Shown here: positions 56,691 through 64,000 of the stretch, one piece after another
Layout of the letters: the number at the start of each line of letters is the position of its first letter
Numbering within the stretch: position 1 is the first letter of the stretch
NCBI RefSeq assembly: GCF_004359195.1
Contig: NZ_CP037954.1
Span: 310,001 to 374,000, forward strand
Source of the DNA: Chryseobacterium salivictor
Lineage (GTDB): Bacteria > Bacteroidota > Bacteroidia > Flavobacteriales > Weeksellaceae
DNA: 64,000 nt
Direction: 5' to 3'
Notes under the pieces: generated by a model
Told to the model about the DNA's origin: nothing
What the model saw: the letters and a program-made list of their open reading frames with translations, nothing else
Database searches by the model: none
Translations under genes and position numbers: made by a program

Positions 56691-57479
56691 TTATTTTTTA
56701 AAAATGGTGATGAAGATCCCAGCCAGCCCGATAATAGTACCGGCAACAGCGATATAAATACCTGTATTGGGATCCTGTCTTGCAATTTTTTCCTTGGTCT
56801 GATTGGCCGACACATAGATGACATCGCCCTGCTTCAACTGAAAAAAAGGAGAATTGATAAAATTGGCATCCATAAGATTGATGCGTTCCTTGGTAATGGT
56901 ACCGTTTTCATTTCTGACCATCAGGATATCATCTCTCTTTCCGTAGATAGTCAAATCACCCGCTAACCCGATGGCATTAAGCAAAGTAGTCTGTCCTTCA
57001 GGAATGGTATATTGGCCGGGCCGTGCAACTTCGCCTAAAACAGTGACTTTAAAATTGATCAGCCGAACGGTCACAGTAGGATTTTTAACATAAGCTGTTA
57101 CCCTTTGCGTCAACTCAGCCTTTACGTCCTCCACGGTTTTATCCGCGGTCGCAATGCGGCCCAGAAGTGGGAAATCGATGGTTCCTTCAGAATCGACCAG
57201 ATAGATTTTCTCAGTATTAGGTGCGGTTGTAGCGGCAGGATTTTGGGTTGTATAATATCCCTGATTGAAAGGTCTTACGACCTCCATATTCTTAGCTGAA
57301 ACAAAAATCACAAGCTGATCACCCTTCTGAATGGTAGATGTTGAACTTCTCAACGCCACATCGGAGGCCATTTGTTCTACATTTTGCATGTAATTCAGTT
57401 CACTGGCTTTCTCCTTTGTTTTACAGGAAGTTAGTATAAGAAATACACTGAGAAAAAGGAGCGCTCTATTTTTATTCAT
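56691..57479 (-). CDS. wza: Polysaccharide export outer-membrane lipoprotein (Wza-like)
   Basis: The 262-residue lipoprotein has a lipobox 'VFLILTSCKTKEKASE' (Cys19). Its poly_export domain shows 'IQKGDQLVIFVSAKNMEVVRPFNQ' (about 55-78), followed by SLBB domains ('LVDSEGTIDFPLLGRIATADKTVEDVKAEL', 'VTVLGEVARPGQYTIPEGQTTLLNAIGLAG'). The C-terminal 'IAVAGTIIGLAGIFITIF' (about 242-259) is a helix that would insert in the outer membrane, as in Wza. It lies 16 bases before wzc. Confidence 0.94.
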   Translation of the reverse strand: MNKNRALLFLSVFLILTSCKTKEKASELNYMQNVEQMASDVALRSSTSTIQKGDQLVIFVSAKNMEVVRPFNQGYYTTQNPAATTAPNTEKIYLVDSEGTIDFPLLGRIATADKTVEDVKAELTQRVTAYVKNPTVTVRLINFKVTVLGEVARPGQYTIPEGQTTLLNAIGLAGDLTIYGKRDDILMVRNENGTITKERINLMDANFINSPFFQLKQGDVIYVSANQTKEKIARQDPNTGIYIAVAGTIIGLAGIFITIFKK

Positions 57480-57506
57480 TGATAGTCATTTAAATATGCA
57501 GAATTA

Positions 57507-57514
57507 CAAATATA
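57507..57514 (-). promoter_or_regulatory. Possible promoter -7 element (TATATTTG) of wza-wzc
   Basis: Minus-strand TAnnTTTG match in the 45-base wbpM-wza gap, 27 bases before the wza ATG. The -33 box would lie within the wbpM 3' end and is weak. Confidence 0.4.
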
Positions 57515-57524
57515 CAATTCTCTA

Positions 57525-59465
57525 TCACTTATCCAAAACTTCGTAGACCGAATTATTGCTTTTAAATTCGGGGACGATGTCTTTTAAAATCTGTACTACC
57601 TCCATTTTTTCTCTTCTCAACGCAGCCTTTACAATTTTATTGCAATGGCTGTCAATATTTTGGTACCCCATGGTAGGGTCTTTGGAAATCAGTATCTTTT
57701 CGTGGTGGGTTGGCATGGTGGCGGCATCGTCACTTAGCAGTTCTTCGTAGAGCTTCTCCCCTGGTCTTAAGCCGGTATAGATGATTTTGATATCAACATG
57801 AGGTTCCAGGCCGGAAAGTTTAATCATGCGTTCTGCCAAATCGACTATTTTCACGGGCTTTCCCATATCAAAGACGAAGATCTCACCACCTTTTCCCATC
57901 GTTCCTGCCTGTAAAACCAAATCACAAGCTTCCGGAATGGTCATAAAATAGCGGGTGATATCCGCATGCGTAATGGTGACAGGACCGCCATTCTCAATTT
58001 GTTTCTTGAAGTGCGGGATTACCGAACCGTTAGAGCCTAAAACATTGCCAAAGCGCGTCGTAATAAATTTGGTTGAATTGTTTCCGGTTTTCTGCAATGC
58101 CTGCACGAAGAGTTCGGCTGTTCTTTTGGAGGCGCCCATAACATTAGTTGGTTTCACGGCTTTATCGGTGGATACCATGACAAAACGGTTTACTTTATGA
58201 CGGGAGGCCAAAGTCGCCAAATTTTTGGTTCCCAGTATATTGACCAAAATGGCTTCGTGCGGATTTTCTTCAATCAAGGGAACGTGTTTATAAGCCGCGG
58301 CATGGTAGACCATGGAAAACTGATACTTCCGAAACAGGGGTTCAATACGGTGTCTATTTGAAATATCTGCCAGGACAAATTTAAATGAAAGCATTGGAAA
58401 AGTTTTTCGCATTTCCATTTCGATCTCATAAAGAGGGGTCTCCGCCTGATCCAACACAACGATTAATTCCGGGTTAAAAAGAGCAACCTGTCTTACGATT
58501 TCACTGCCAATCGACCCTGCACCGCCGGTAATTAATATGGTTTTTCCGAAGTGCCTCATTCTGACCTCTTCATTTTCAATCTTAATAGGTTTGCGGTTCA
58601 GCAAATCTTCAATCTGTAATTTTTTAATTGTCGGTTCGTAATCGTTTTCCTTTAATTTCTGCAAAGATGGTGCTTTGAATACTTGTAGGTCTTTTTCCAG
58701 AAACAGGGTTACCCAGTAATTCATTTCTTCCTTGCTCATCAACTCCTGAAGGAGGAGAACTCCATCTAAAATTAAATCTTGCTTGGAATTCTGCTCTATT
58801 TTTTCTTTAGTATAAATAGGCTTACCCAATAAGCTCGCCCTATTGGAATCGTGCCGCTGCGTAAGGAAACCCACCACGTGATAAGGTAAATTTGGATTAT
58901 CGATTACTGCACGTGCCATGGCAACAGACTGCTCCGTAATCCCCAACACCAAGATTCTCTTGCGCAGGGTACTTCTGCGAATCTGTCTGATGAAATGAAA
59001 AAATTCCTTTACAAACAACCGCAACAGGAACATCAACATAAACGATGCGGTGCAGAAGATGACCAGAAATGGCACCGACATATAAATTAAGCGCTCTCCC
59101 TTTACTAAATAGTATGAAAAACTTATGACAGCAACCAAAGCGGTTGTACTGAAAGTAGCGAGAAACAATTTGAAAAGGTCAATAAAAGTAGAATGTCGGA
59201 TAATTCCCGCATAAGTCCGGAACAGGAACATAAACATCACACTGATTACAATAATCATTACCACCATCATATTACCATGCGGAAAAACTGGATTTGAACC
59301 GTAGCTCAGTTTTTCAATCAGATAACAGGAAAAATAAATGGAGAAGGTGATAAAGAGAATATCGATACTTAAAATAATCCAACGCGGCAGATACCGCAAA
59401 TCGGAAAGTCCCATTAAATTATCGCCGCCATAGATTCTCTTGTTGAATTTTCTGTTAATACTCAT
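57525..59465 (-). CDS. wbpM: Membrane UDP-GlcNAc 4,6-dehydratase (WbpM/PglF/CapD family)
   Basis: The 646-residue protein has four N-terminal membrane helices (about 28-50, 63-82, 97-120, 127-150), an intermediate Rossmann-like domain, and an SDR catalytic domain. The latter has 'ILITGGAGSIGSEIVRQ' (about 309), 'YHAAAYKHVPLIEENP' and 'VSTDKAVKPTNVMGASKRTAEL', where Met replaces the usual Tyr (the S-M-K type triad of WbpM). It makes UDP-4-keto-6-deoxy-GlcNAc with retained C5 configuration, the substrate for the PglE-like enzyme at 59906. Confidence 0.95.
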   Translation of the reverse strand: MSINRKFNKRIYGGDNLMGLSDLRYLPRWIILSIDILFITFSIYFSCYLIEKLSYGSNPVFPHGNMMVVMIIVISVMFMFLFRTYAGIIRHSTFIDLFKLFLATFSTTALVAVISFSYYLVKGERLIYMSVPFLVIFCTASFMLMFLLRLFVKEFFHFIRQIRRSTLRKRILVLGITEQSVAMARAVIDNPNLPYHVVGFLTQRHDSNRASLLGKPIYTKEKIEQNSKQDLILDGVLLLQELMSKEEMNYWVTLFLEKDLQVFKAPSLQKLKENDYEPTIKKLQIEDLLNRKPIKIENEEVRMRHFGKTILITGGAGSIGSEIVRQVALFNPELIVVLDQAETPLYEIEMEMRKTFPMLSFKFVLADISNRHRIEPLFRKYQFSMVYHAAAYKHVPLIEENPHEAILVNILGTKNLATLASRHKVNRFVMVSTDKAVKPTNVMGASKRTAELFVQALQKTGNNSTKFITTRFGNVLGSNGSVIPHFKKQIENGGPVTITHADITRYFMTIPEACDLVLQAGTMGKGGEIFVFDMGKPVKIVDLAERMIKLSGLEPHVDIKIIYTGLRPGEKLYEELLSDDAATMPTHHEKILISKDPTMGYQNIDSHCNKIVKAALRREKMEVVQILKDIVPEFKSNNSVYEVLDK

Positions 59466-59905
59466 TTTTTACCCATATTATTAAATGAATAAATGAACGT
59501 ACGATTGCATTGCTTAATTTCATTTTCGGATCATTGTTGTTTTTGCAAATTTACAAAATATATGCCAACAATCAGGATTGTGGCAAAGAGCAATGCCTAA
59601 ATATCAATATTATATTTATTTTCAACACCTAAAAAACAGATTGCATGAGTTGAGAAAAGCTTTAACTTTTTAAAAATAAGGCGTCTATTTTTTTGAGACA
59701 AATATTTTAAACCCTTATGACAAATCAATTTAAAATAGATCTAAACAAACTTTAAGAGCCGGTATAAATTTCACTCTAACTGATTTTAATATTTTTTCAA
59801 CGTTTAAGTACGTGGTTTCCGATCTTCAAATTTATATTTTTTCTTCAACCGGTCTTTCTTTTACCCTTCTCCGGCTTTTGCTTTAATTTTAAATCTAAAC
59901 CAACG
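59466..59905 (-). other. Spacer between PglE- and WbpM-type genes
   Basis: A 440-base AT-rich break in the locus with no gene. Two TAnnTTTG (-7) matches on the minus strand lie at 59827-59834 and 59546-59553 (both TAAATTTG). The second is 81 bases before wbpM and may start a separate transcript. No terminator hairpin was found after pglE. Confidence 0.5.
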
Positions 59906-61036
59906 CTACATCAAAACCTTTTTAAAAACGCCGGCTATCCTCGCCCGGTCAGAATCGGACAAATTAGATCCTGATGGCAAACACAGCCCGTTATTAAATA
60001 ATTTTTCTGATAAATCAGAACCAAAAAAAGCCGCATTTCTGAATACCGGCTGCAGATGCATCGGCTTCCAGATAGGGCGGGTTTCTATCTCTTCTTCTGT
60101 AAATTTCTCCATCAGTTCTGCCCTGGTAATTCCGAGTTCCGGAGAAAGACAAGCCACACTGAGCCAATGGTTGGAGAAATAATCTGCGGTGGGCTCTGTA
60201 TGCAAAGTTACTGACAGGTGATCCTGAAACAGCTCCTGATAAAACCGGTGATTGGCGCGCCGCTGTTGAATCCGCTCCTCCAGCATCTCCATCTGCCCTC
60301 TGCCAATTCCCGCACATACATTACTCATGCGGTAATTGTACCCTATACTCGTATGCTCATAATGGGGAGCATTGTCTTTGGCTTGGGTTGCCAGGAAAAC
60401 CGCTTTATCTTTAAACTCTTTATTTTTTACCGTTAGGCACCCTCCAACGGAAGTCGTAATAATTTTATTGCCATTAAAACTAATCACTGAAAGATCTCCG
60501 AAAGTGCCGCATTTCTGATTTTTATAACTGCTTCCCAGAGCCTCTGCGCTATCCTCAATAACCGGGATATCATACCGCTTGCTCAGCGCACTGATCTCCT
60601 CTGCTTTGTAGGGCATTCCGTATAAATTGACGGTGATAATGGCTTTGGGTTTTTTCCCTTTAGAAATCCCGAATTTAATGGCATCCTCTACGGCATTGGG
60701 ACAAAGGTTCCAGGTGTCTTTTTCGCTGTCCACAAAAACAGGATGAGCACCCATGTAAATAATAGGATTGGCAGACGCTGAAAAGGTTAAGCTTTGGCAA
60801 ATCACAAAATCACCTGTTTCTACGCCTAATAAAATAAGGGACAGGTGCAGGGCGGCAGTACCGGAGCTCAAGGCCGCGACATGCACCCCTTCGCCCAAAT
60901 AGGTTTCCAGATCATTTTCCAGACCGTTGACATTTGGTCCCAGAGGAGCGATCCAGTTTTCATCGAATGCCTGCTGAATATATTTCATCTCGCCTCCACC
61001 CATGTGCGGTGAAGAAAGCCATATTTTTTTATCCAT
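59906..61036 (-). CDS. pglE: UDP-4-amino sugar aminotransferase, PglE-like
   Basis: The 376-residue DegT/DnrJ/EryC1 enzyme converts UDP-4-keto-6-deoxy-GlcNAc to the 4-amino sugar with glutamate. Motifs: 'KIWLSSPHMGGGEMKYIQQAFDENW' (3-27), 'VAALSSGTAALHLSLILLG', 'VIEDSAEALGSSYKNQKCGTFGD' and the PLP Lys in 'ISFNGNKIITTSVGG' (about 184). The start at 61036 is chosen because 'ATGGATAA' overlaps the stop of the acetyltransferase; a start at 61063 would add nine residues and a larger overlap. Confidence 0.93.
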   Translation of the reverse strand: MDKKIWLSSPHMGGGEMKYIQQAFDENWIAPLGPNVNGLENDLETYLGEGVHVAALSSGTAALHLSLILLGVETGDFVICQSLTFSASANPIIYMGAHPVFVDSEKDTWNLCPNAVEDAIKFGISKGKKPKAIITVNLYGMPYKAEEISALSKRYDIPVIEDSAEALGSSYKNQKCGTFGDLSVISFNGNKIITTSVGGCLTVKNKEFKDKAVFLATQAKDNAPHYEHTSIGYNYRMSNVCAGIGRGQMEMLEERIQQRRANHRFYQELFQDHLSVTLHTEPTADYFSNHWLSVACLSPELGITRAELMEKFTEEEIETRPIWKPMHLQPVFRNAAFFGSDLSEKLFNNGLCLPSGSNLSDSDRARIAGVFKKVLM

Positions 61037-61646
61037 TATTTTCTGCTCCAACAAATCTAACAATTCTTCCGGGATTTCCTACCACTACTGCATAATCGGG
61101 AACATCCTGCAGCACGACAGCACCAGCACCGATAACGGCATTTTTTCCAATGGTAATGCCTTGAATAATATTAGCTCCCAGACCGACATGCGCTCCTTTT
61201 TTAATGAGAATATTTCCCGCCAGAGCGGCTTTAGGCGAAATATGTACAAAGTCTTCAATCACACATTCATGTTCGATAACACTCGCGGTATTGATGATAC
61301 AGTGTTTGCCAATCTTCACTTCGGCATTGATGCAGACATTGGGCATAATCACCGTACCTTCTCCCACTTCCGTAAAGCGGGAAACATAAGCGCTGTAATG
61401 CTGCATAATTTCAAACCGGCACCACTCTTTTATCTGATGATAAATTACCTCTCTCACTTTGTTATCCCCTATTGCAATGATGACCTCTTTATTTTGAAGC
61501 AGCGCCTGGGTGGGTTTAAAAATTTCGAGATGATGCGGAAAATGATCAGGCGGATGATCATCCACCAGATACTCTAACAGTTGATTATTCGAAAGAATAA
61601 GGTCATAAATAACTTTTGCCTGTCCTCTGGCACCGTATAAAATCAT
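61029..61646 (-). CDS. pglD: Sugar O/N-acyltransferase, PglD-like
   Basis: The 205-residue protein has an N-terminal Rossmann-like 'ILYGARGQAKVIYDLI' (2-17) and a left-handed beta-helix with hexapeptide repeats ('GTVIMPNVCINAEVKIGKHCIINTASVIEHECVIEDF'). The acetyltransferase His lies in 'VIEHEC', as in PglD (about residue 122-126). It would acetylate C4 of the UDP-4-amino sugar to give UDP-N,N'-diacetylbacillosamine. It overlaps pglC by four bases and pglE by eight. Confidence 0.92.
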   Translation of the reverse strand: MILYGARGQAKVIYDLILSNNQLLEYLVDDHPPDHFPHHLEIFKPTQALLQNKEVIIAIGDNKVREVIYHQIKEWCRFEIMQHYSAYVSRFTEVGEGTVIMPNVCINAEVKIGKHCIINTASVIEHECVIEDFVHISPKAALAGNILIKKGAHVGLGANIIQGITIGKNAVIGAGAVVLQDVPDYAVVVGNPGRIVRFVGAENNG

Positions 61647-62251
61647 GCTGCATTTCCTTTAAAAGCGTCCATAGTCATATAATTATTCACATTGACGCCA
61701 TGTCTTCTCACTACTTTTGACAGGGTAATCCAAACGATCTGGGCATCTAGCCCCGGAGATATTTTATCGACGTATTCTACATCAAACCTGAATTTTTCTT
61801 CCCATGACAATGCATTTCGCCCATTAACCTGTGCCCAGCCGGTTATCCCGGGTTTAACATCGTGCCTCCTTTTCTGTTCTTCATTGTACAGATGCAGATA
61901 TTCAGGTAAGAGCGGTCTGGGTCCTATCAGACTCATTTCGCCTTTCAGAACATTGATTAATTGCGGGAGCTCATCCAACGATGTTTTCCGTATCGCTTTT
62001 CCGATGAAGGTTAAACGCTCGTAATCGGAGAGCAAAATACCGTTTTCACACACCTTATCATTCATGGTTTTGAATTTGATGATGTGAAAAATAGCGCCGT
62101 CTTTACCAGGTCTTTTCTGCACAAAAAATGCACTTCCTTTATTATTAAAGAATAACACAACGGTTATTACGATAAATAAAGGGCTCACTACCAGTAATGC
62201 GCAACTGGCAATAGAGCGGTCCAAAATTGGTTTTAGAACATTTCGATACAT
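61643..62251 (-). CDS. pglC: Phosphoglycosyl transferase (PglC-like), initiating enzyme 1
   Basis: The 202-residue enzyme has a re-entrant helix (about 12-32, 'SIASCALLVVSPLFIVITVVLFF'), 'QKRPGKDGAIFHIIKFKTMND' (about 41-61), the Asp-Glu dyad in 'KTSLDELPQLINVLKGEMSLIGPRPLLPEYL' and 'DVKPGITGWAQVNGRNALSWEEK'. The GWAQVNGRN loop is typical of PglC/WcaJ-like enzymes that use diNAcBac or GlcNAc-type substrates. Following genes pglD, pglE and wbpM supply diNAcBac, so this is the matching initiator. Confidence 0.94.
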   Translation of the reverse strand: MYRNVLKPILDRSIASCALLVVSPLFIVITVVLFFNNKGSAFFVQKRPGKDGAIFHIIKFKTMNDKVCENGILLSDYERLTFIGKAIRKTSLDELPQLINVLKGEMSLIGPRPLLPEYLHLYNEEQKRRHDVKPGITGWAQVNGRNALSWEEKFRFDVEYVDKISPGLDAQIVWITLSKVVRRHGVNVNNYMTMDAFKGNAA

Positions 62252-62288
62252 GTAAAGGATGCTAAAGCGTCAACTTTCGTTAACACTT

Positions 62289-62582
62289 TTATGGGTTATT
62301 GGTTAAGTAGTTTTTTTTCTTGCGTAGGGTATAAACAATGATGCCTACGGCGGTAACGGCGAGTGCGGGAAGGCAATCGTCAATGGGGGTAGGATCACCA
62401 ACATTACCACCACCAGAATCACCAGGGGTATCTGTGGTAGCAGTATTTCCTGCTGGTTCAATAGCAGTCTTTGATCCGAAAGCACTGTGTTCTTTCTCAG
62501 ATTCTTCGAATGGATTGGCAGTACCCTGTGCAAAATACAAGGTACCGAGCAGTAAAATAAATATATAAAACGTTTTTTTCAT
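62289..62582 (-). CDS. Small secreted protein with PID-CTERM-like tail
   Basis: The protein has 97 residues from the ATG at 62582 (a longer frame to 62669 has no merit since the signal peptide starts at 62582). It has a signal peptide (1-19, 'IFILLLGTLYFAQG'), a low-complexity Asn/Glu/Thr/Gly region with 'TTDTPGDSGGGNVGDP', then 'TPIDDCLPALAVTAVGIIVYTLRKKKNYL'. That is a short motif, a hydrophobic helix and a basic end. This three-part tail resembles C-terminal sorting signals such as PEP-CTERM and the flavobacterial PID-type ones. It heads the glycan locus, 37 bases before pglC. The function is unknown. Confidence 0.75.
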   Translation of the reverse strand: MKKTFYIFILLLGTLYFAQGTANPFEESEKEHSAFGSKTAIEPAGNTATTDTPGDSGGGNVGDPTPIDDCLPALAVTAVGIIVYTLRKKKNYLTNNP

Positions 62583-62594
62583 TATAGTGTTTGG

Positions 62595-62602
62595 CAAATA
62601 TA
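62595..62602 (-). promoter_or_regulatory. Promoter -7 element (TATATTTG) at the head of the glycan locus
   Basis: Minus-strand TAnnTTTG match 12 bases before the ATG of the PID-tail protein. A start near 62590 would give a 5' leader of under ten bases. The -33 box is weak. Confidence 0.5.
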
Positions 62603-62925
62603 TTAATTCAATCTTAAAGATACCTATTTTATAAGCTAATTTTTTATTATTTTGTTGATAATAAGGCAATCTTATTGATTAATACCTAAAATAGATCTTT
62701 AGATTAAAATCATTACGAAACCTCGCTCAATCTCTACATTCAGCGTTTCGCGAAAAAGCCTTTTTTGTTCTTAAAATCATATTTTTTATCTATACTTTAC
62801 AAAAGTAAACAATGATACCCTAAATTTCACAAAAAGCTATTAACTAACCCTATCATTTTTTCCCTTTTTCACTTCCTATTCAAGATAAATCAGACCTCAC
62901 TACTATTATCAGAAATTAAGAATTG
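62603..62925. other. Spacer between the PID-tail gene and T9SS substrate terminator
   Basis: AT-rich, about 320 bases, no gene or repeat seen. Regulatory sites for the glycan locus are expected here but I do not recognise any. Confidence 0.4.
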
Positions 62926-62956
62926 AAAAAGCAACGTCTGTGGACATTGCTTTTTT
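62926..62956 (-). terminator. Terminator of the T9SS substrate gene
   Basis: GCAACGTC/GACATTGC stem (one mismatch) with a 4-base loop and T-runs, 23 bases after the stop. Confidence 0.7.
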
Positions 62957-62978
62957 ATAATCATTGGTTGTGAGTCTC

Positions 62979-64000
62979 TTAGCGCAGTATTTTCTTAATT
63001 ACAACTGCACCATTACAAACAATTTTCAGCACATATATTCCGTTGACCAGCGAAGCGGCAGGTAGGCGGACTTCTTTCTGATTAGGTATTGAGCTGTTTA
63101 TCAATCTTCCCGCTGCATCATAAACCTCTAAAGCGGTAATTATCTTGCTTTGTGATTTTATGACAAAATCATCACCGTTTTTGTAAACAGCAAGGTTCTC
63201 TTTTATATTTGAGTCAGTTGCCAAAACCGTTTCCGGTTGGTAAATAATTTCGAATCTACCTGTACTTTCTCCTGCGTTAGTTTCAAAAGTGTAATTACCT
63301 GCACTTAAGTTGGTGATGATTCCCGCTTGCTTATCTTTTAAGTAGATATTTTGTCCATTAGCGAAGATGCCTTCGGTAGTGTCAAGTTCAATTTTATACT
63401 GGCCGGCCTCGAAATGCCTGCTGCCCAGCGGAACAGAATCACTGTTGCTAAAGGAACTGCGTCCGTTGATGGTAACGTTACGATCCTCCACGACCGAGTA
63501 CAGTTCATCAGAGCCTCCTAGAGAGGTTGAGTCGTCCCTGGTAAAACCGTTATTTCCACCTTCAAAATATACGACAGCGATATTGGAAGCAACATTTTTT
63601 GGCGTAATCATATTCAGCCAGTAGCGGTCTACCGGCGGACGGTTTCCTCTTTTACCAAAGAAAGCAGTGCCGGTTTCTTTGGTCCGAATGGTATTATTAA
63701 AGATCAGTTGCTGGTTGGCCACACTGGTCTTGACCATAAAGCCCTGTCCGACTTTTACGCTTTCCGTTGGCACTGCAGTACCAGCCAGTCCATGATCACC
63801 AACGGCTGCCCGGGTGCCCGTTCCAACTTCAGGCGGAGTTACCGCATTGAAAACCGCATAAGCCTGACTTCCGTACTGATCGCCCATTTGCACCGTCTGG
63901 CTGTTTGCACGGTTGTCCCACAGATTAAAAGTAGGGCTTAATGTCCCCCCTGTTTTATTGAGGTTATAAAAAGTAATAAGATCAATGTTTGACGGATAGG
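62979..64000 (-). CDS. Secreted protein with T9SS type A sorting domain, C-terminal part
   Basis: The frame is open to the window edge (about 340 residues visible) and has no true start here; a GTG at 63893 is internal. It begins in the visible part with 'YPSNIDLITFYNLN' and 'TFNLWDNRANSQ'. These are repeats of the kind found in large flavobacterial secreted proteins ('GNPYPSAIDL' type). It ends with the classical T9SS type A (Por) tail: 'ALEVYDAAGRLINSS', 'NGIYVLKIV' and a basic end 'VVIKKILR'. The gldKLMN machine in this window would secrete it. Function of the passenger is unknown. Confidence 0.9.
   Translation of the reverse strand, partial: YPSNIDLITFYNLNKTGGTLSPTFNLWDNRANSQTVQMGDQYGSQAYAVFNAVTPPEVGTGTRAAVGDHGLAGTAVPTESVKVGQGFMVKTSVANQQLIFNNTIRTKETGTAFFGKRGNRPPVDRYWLNMITPKNVASNIAVVYFEGGNNGFTRDDSTSLGGSDELYSVVEDRNVTINGRSSFSNSDSVPLGSRHFEAGQYKIELDTTEGIFANGQNIYLKDKQAGIITNLSAGNYTFETNAGESTGRFEIIYQPETVLATDSNIKENLAVYKNGDDFVIKSQSKIITALEVYDAAGRLINSSIPNQKEVRLPAASLVNGIYVLKIVCNGAVVIKKILR

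Noticed and set aside
61037-61063. Upstream start for the PglE-like aminotransferase
   Set aside because: The family begins at the 'KIWLSSPHMGG' segment, and the ATGGATAA overlap with the pglD stop at 61029-61036 is the natural junction.

Overview
The window is a low-GC chromosomal segment from a member of the Bacteroidota, class Flavobacteriia, most likely the Chryseobacterium/Kaistella branch (Weeksellaceae). The evidence is a complete gldKLMN set (core of the type IX secretion system), truncated genes for T9SS-type secreted proteins at both window edges, promoters of the Bacteroidota form TTTG-N19/20-TAnnTTTG, start codons without Shine-Dalgarno sequences, and a 16S rRNA whose 3' tail lacks the usual CCUCC anti-Shine-Dalgarno core. 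The genus is an inference from gene content; no database was searched.

Layout. 1-11.2 kb: the start of a secreted protein, an orphan-looking sensor kinase, glnS, a thioredoxin-fold exported protein, a small outer-membrane barrel with a short membrane protein, dusB, an ABC export pair, and an FAD oxidoreductase. 11.2-20.5 kb (minus strand): an apparent transcription unit GT5-like protein - DUF4270 lipoprotein - glmS - gldK - gldL - gldM - gldN. 20.7-24.5 kb: panC, a secreted protein of unknown function, dodecin, and metY behind a SAM-I (S-box) riboswitch. 24.7-26.1 kb: an IS256-family insertion sequence. 26.2-32.0 kb (minus): a complete rRNA operon, 16S - tRNA-Ile - tRNA-Ala - 23S - 5S, with three tandem promoter matches. 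32.0-33.0 kb: a gene-poor stretch. 33.0-35.0 kb: an RlpA-like protein and rimO.

35.4-62.6 kb is one long minus-strand surface-glycan locus. Its upstream end holds a small protein with a PID-CTERM-like tail, then PglC-, PglD-, PglE- and PglF/WbpM-type enzymes. These would build a diacetamido-trideoxyhexose (bacillosamine-type) sugar nucleotide and load it onto undecaprenyl phosphate. Then come Wza (export lipoprotein), Wzc (co-polymerase/tyrosine kinase), a cupin sugar isomerase, Wzx, an EpsG-type Wzy, two glycosyltransferases and a secreted DUF4838 glycosidase-like protein. A CapE/CapF/CapG cassette for UDP-N-acetyl-L-fucosamine follows, interrupted by a WxcM-like cupin, with a WbuB-like transferase. 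A second initiation module comes next (GNAT acetyltransferase, DegT aminotransferase, second phosphoglycosyltransferase). The locus ends with a Gfo/Idh oxidoreductase, rfbC, rfbB, a GxxExxY gene flanked by inverted repeats, and rfbA. No rfbD is present. 63-64 kb holds the C-terminal part of a T9SS-sorted secreted protein.

The genes fit together as envelope biology: glmS feeds GlcNAc nucleotides into the peptidoglycan/glycan pathways, the 27-kb locus builds a Wzx/Wzy-type surface polysaccharide, and gldKLMN exports proteins such as those at the two window edges. Points most worth a second look are the altered 16S tail together with near-leaderless promoters, the alternative pairings in the SAM riboswitch leader, the half-length GT5 protein lacking catalytic motifs, the duplicated glycan-initiation modules, and the inverted-repeat-flanked GxxExxY cassette.
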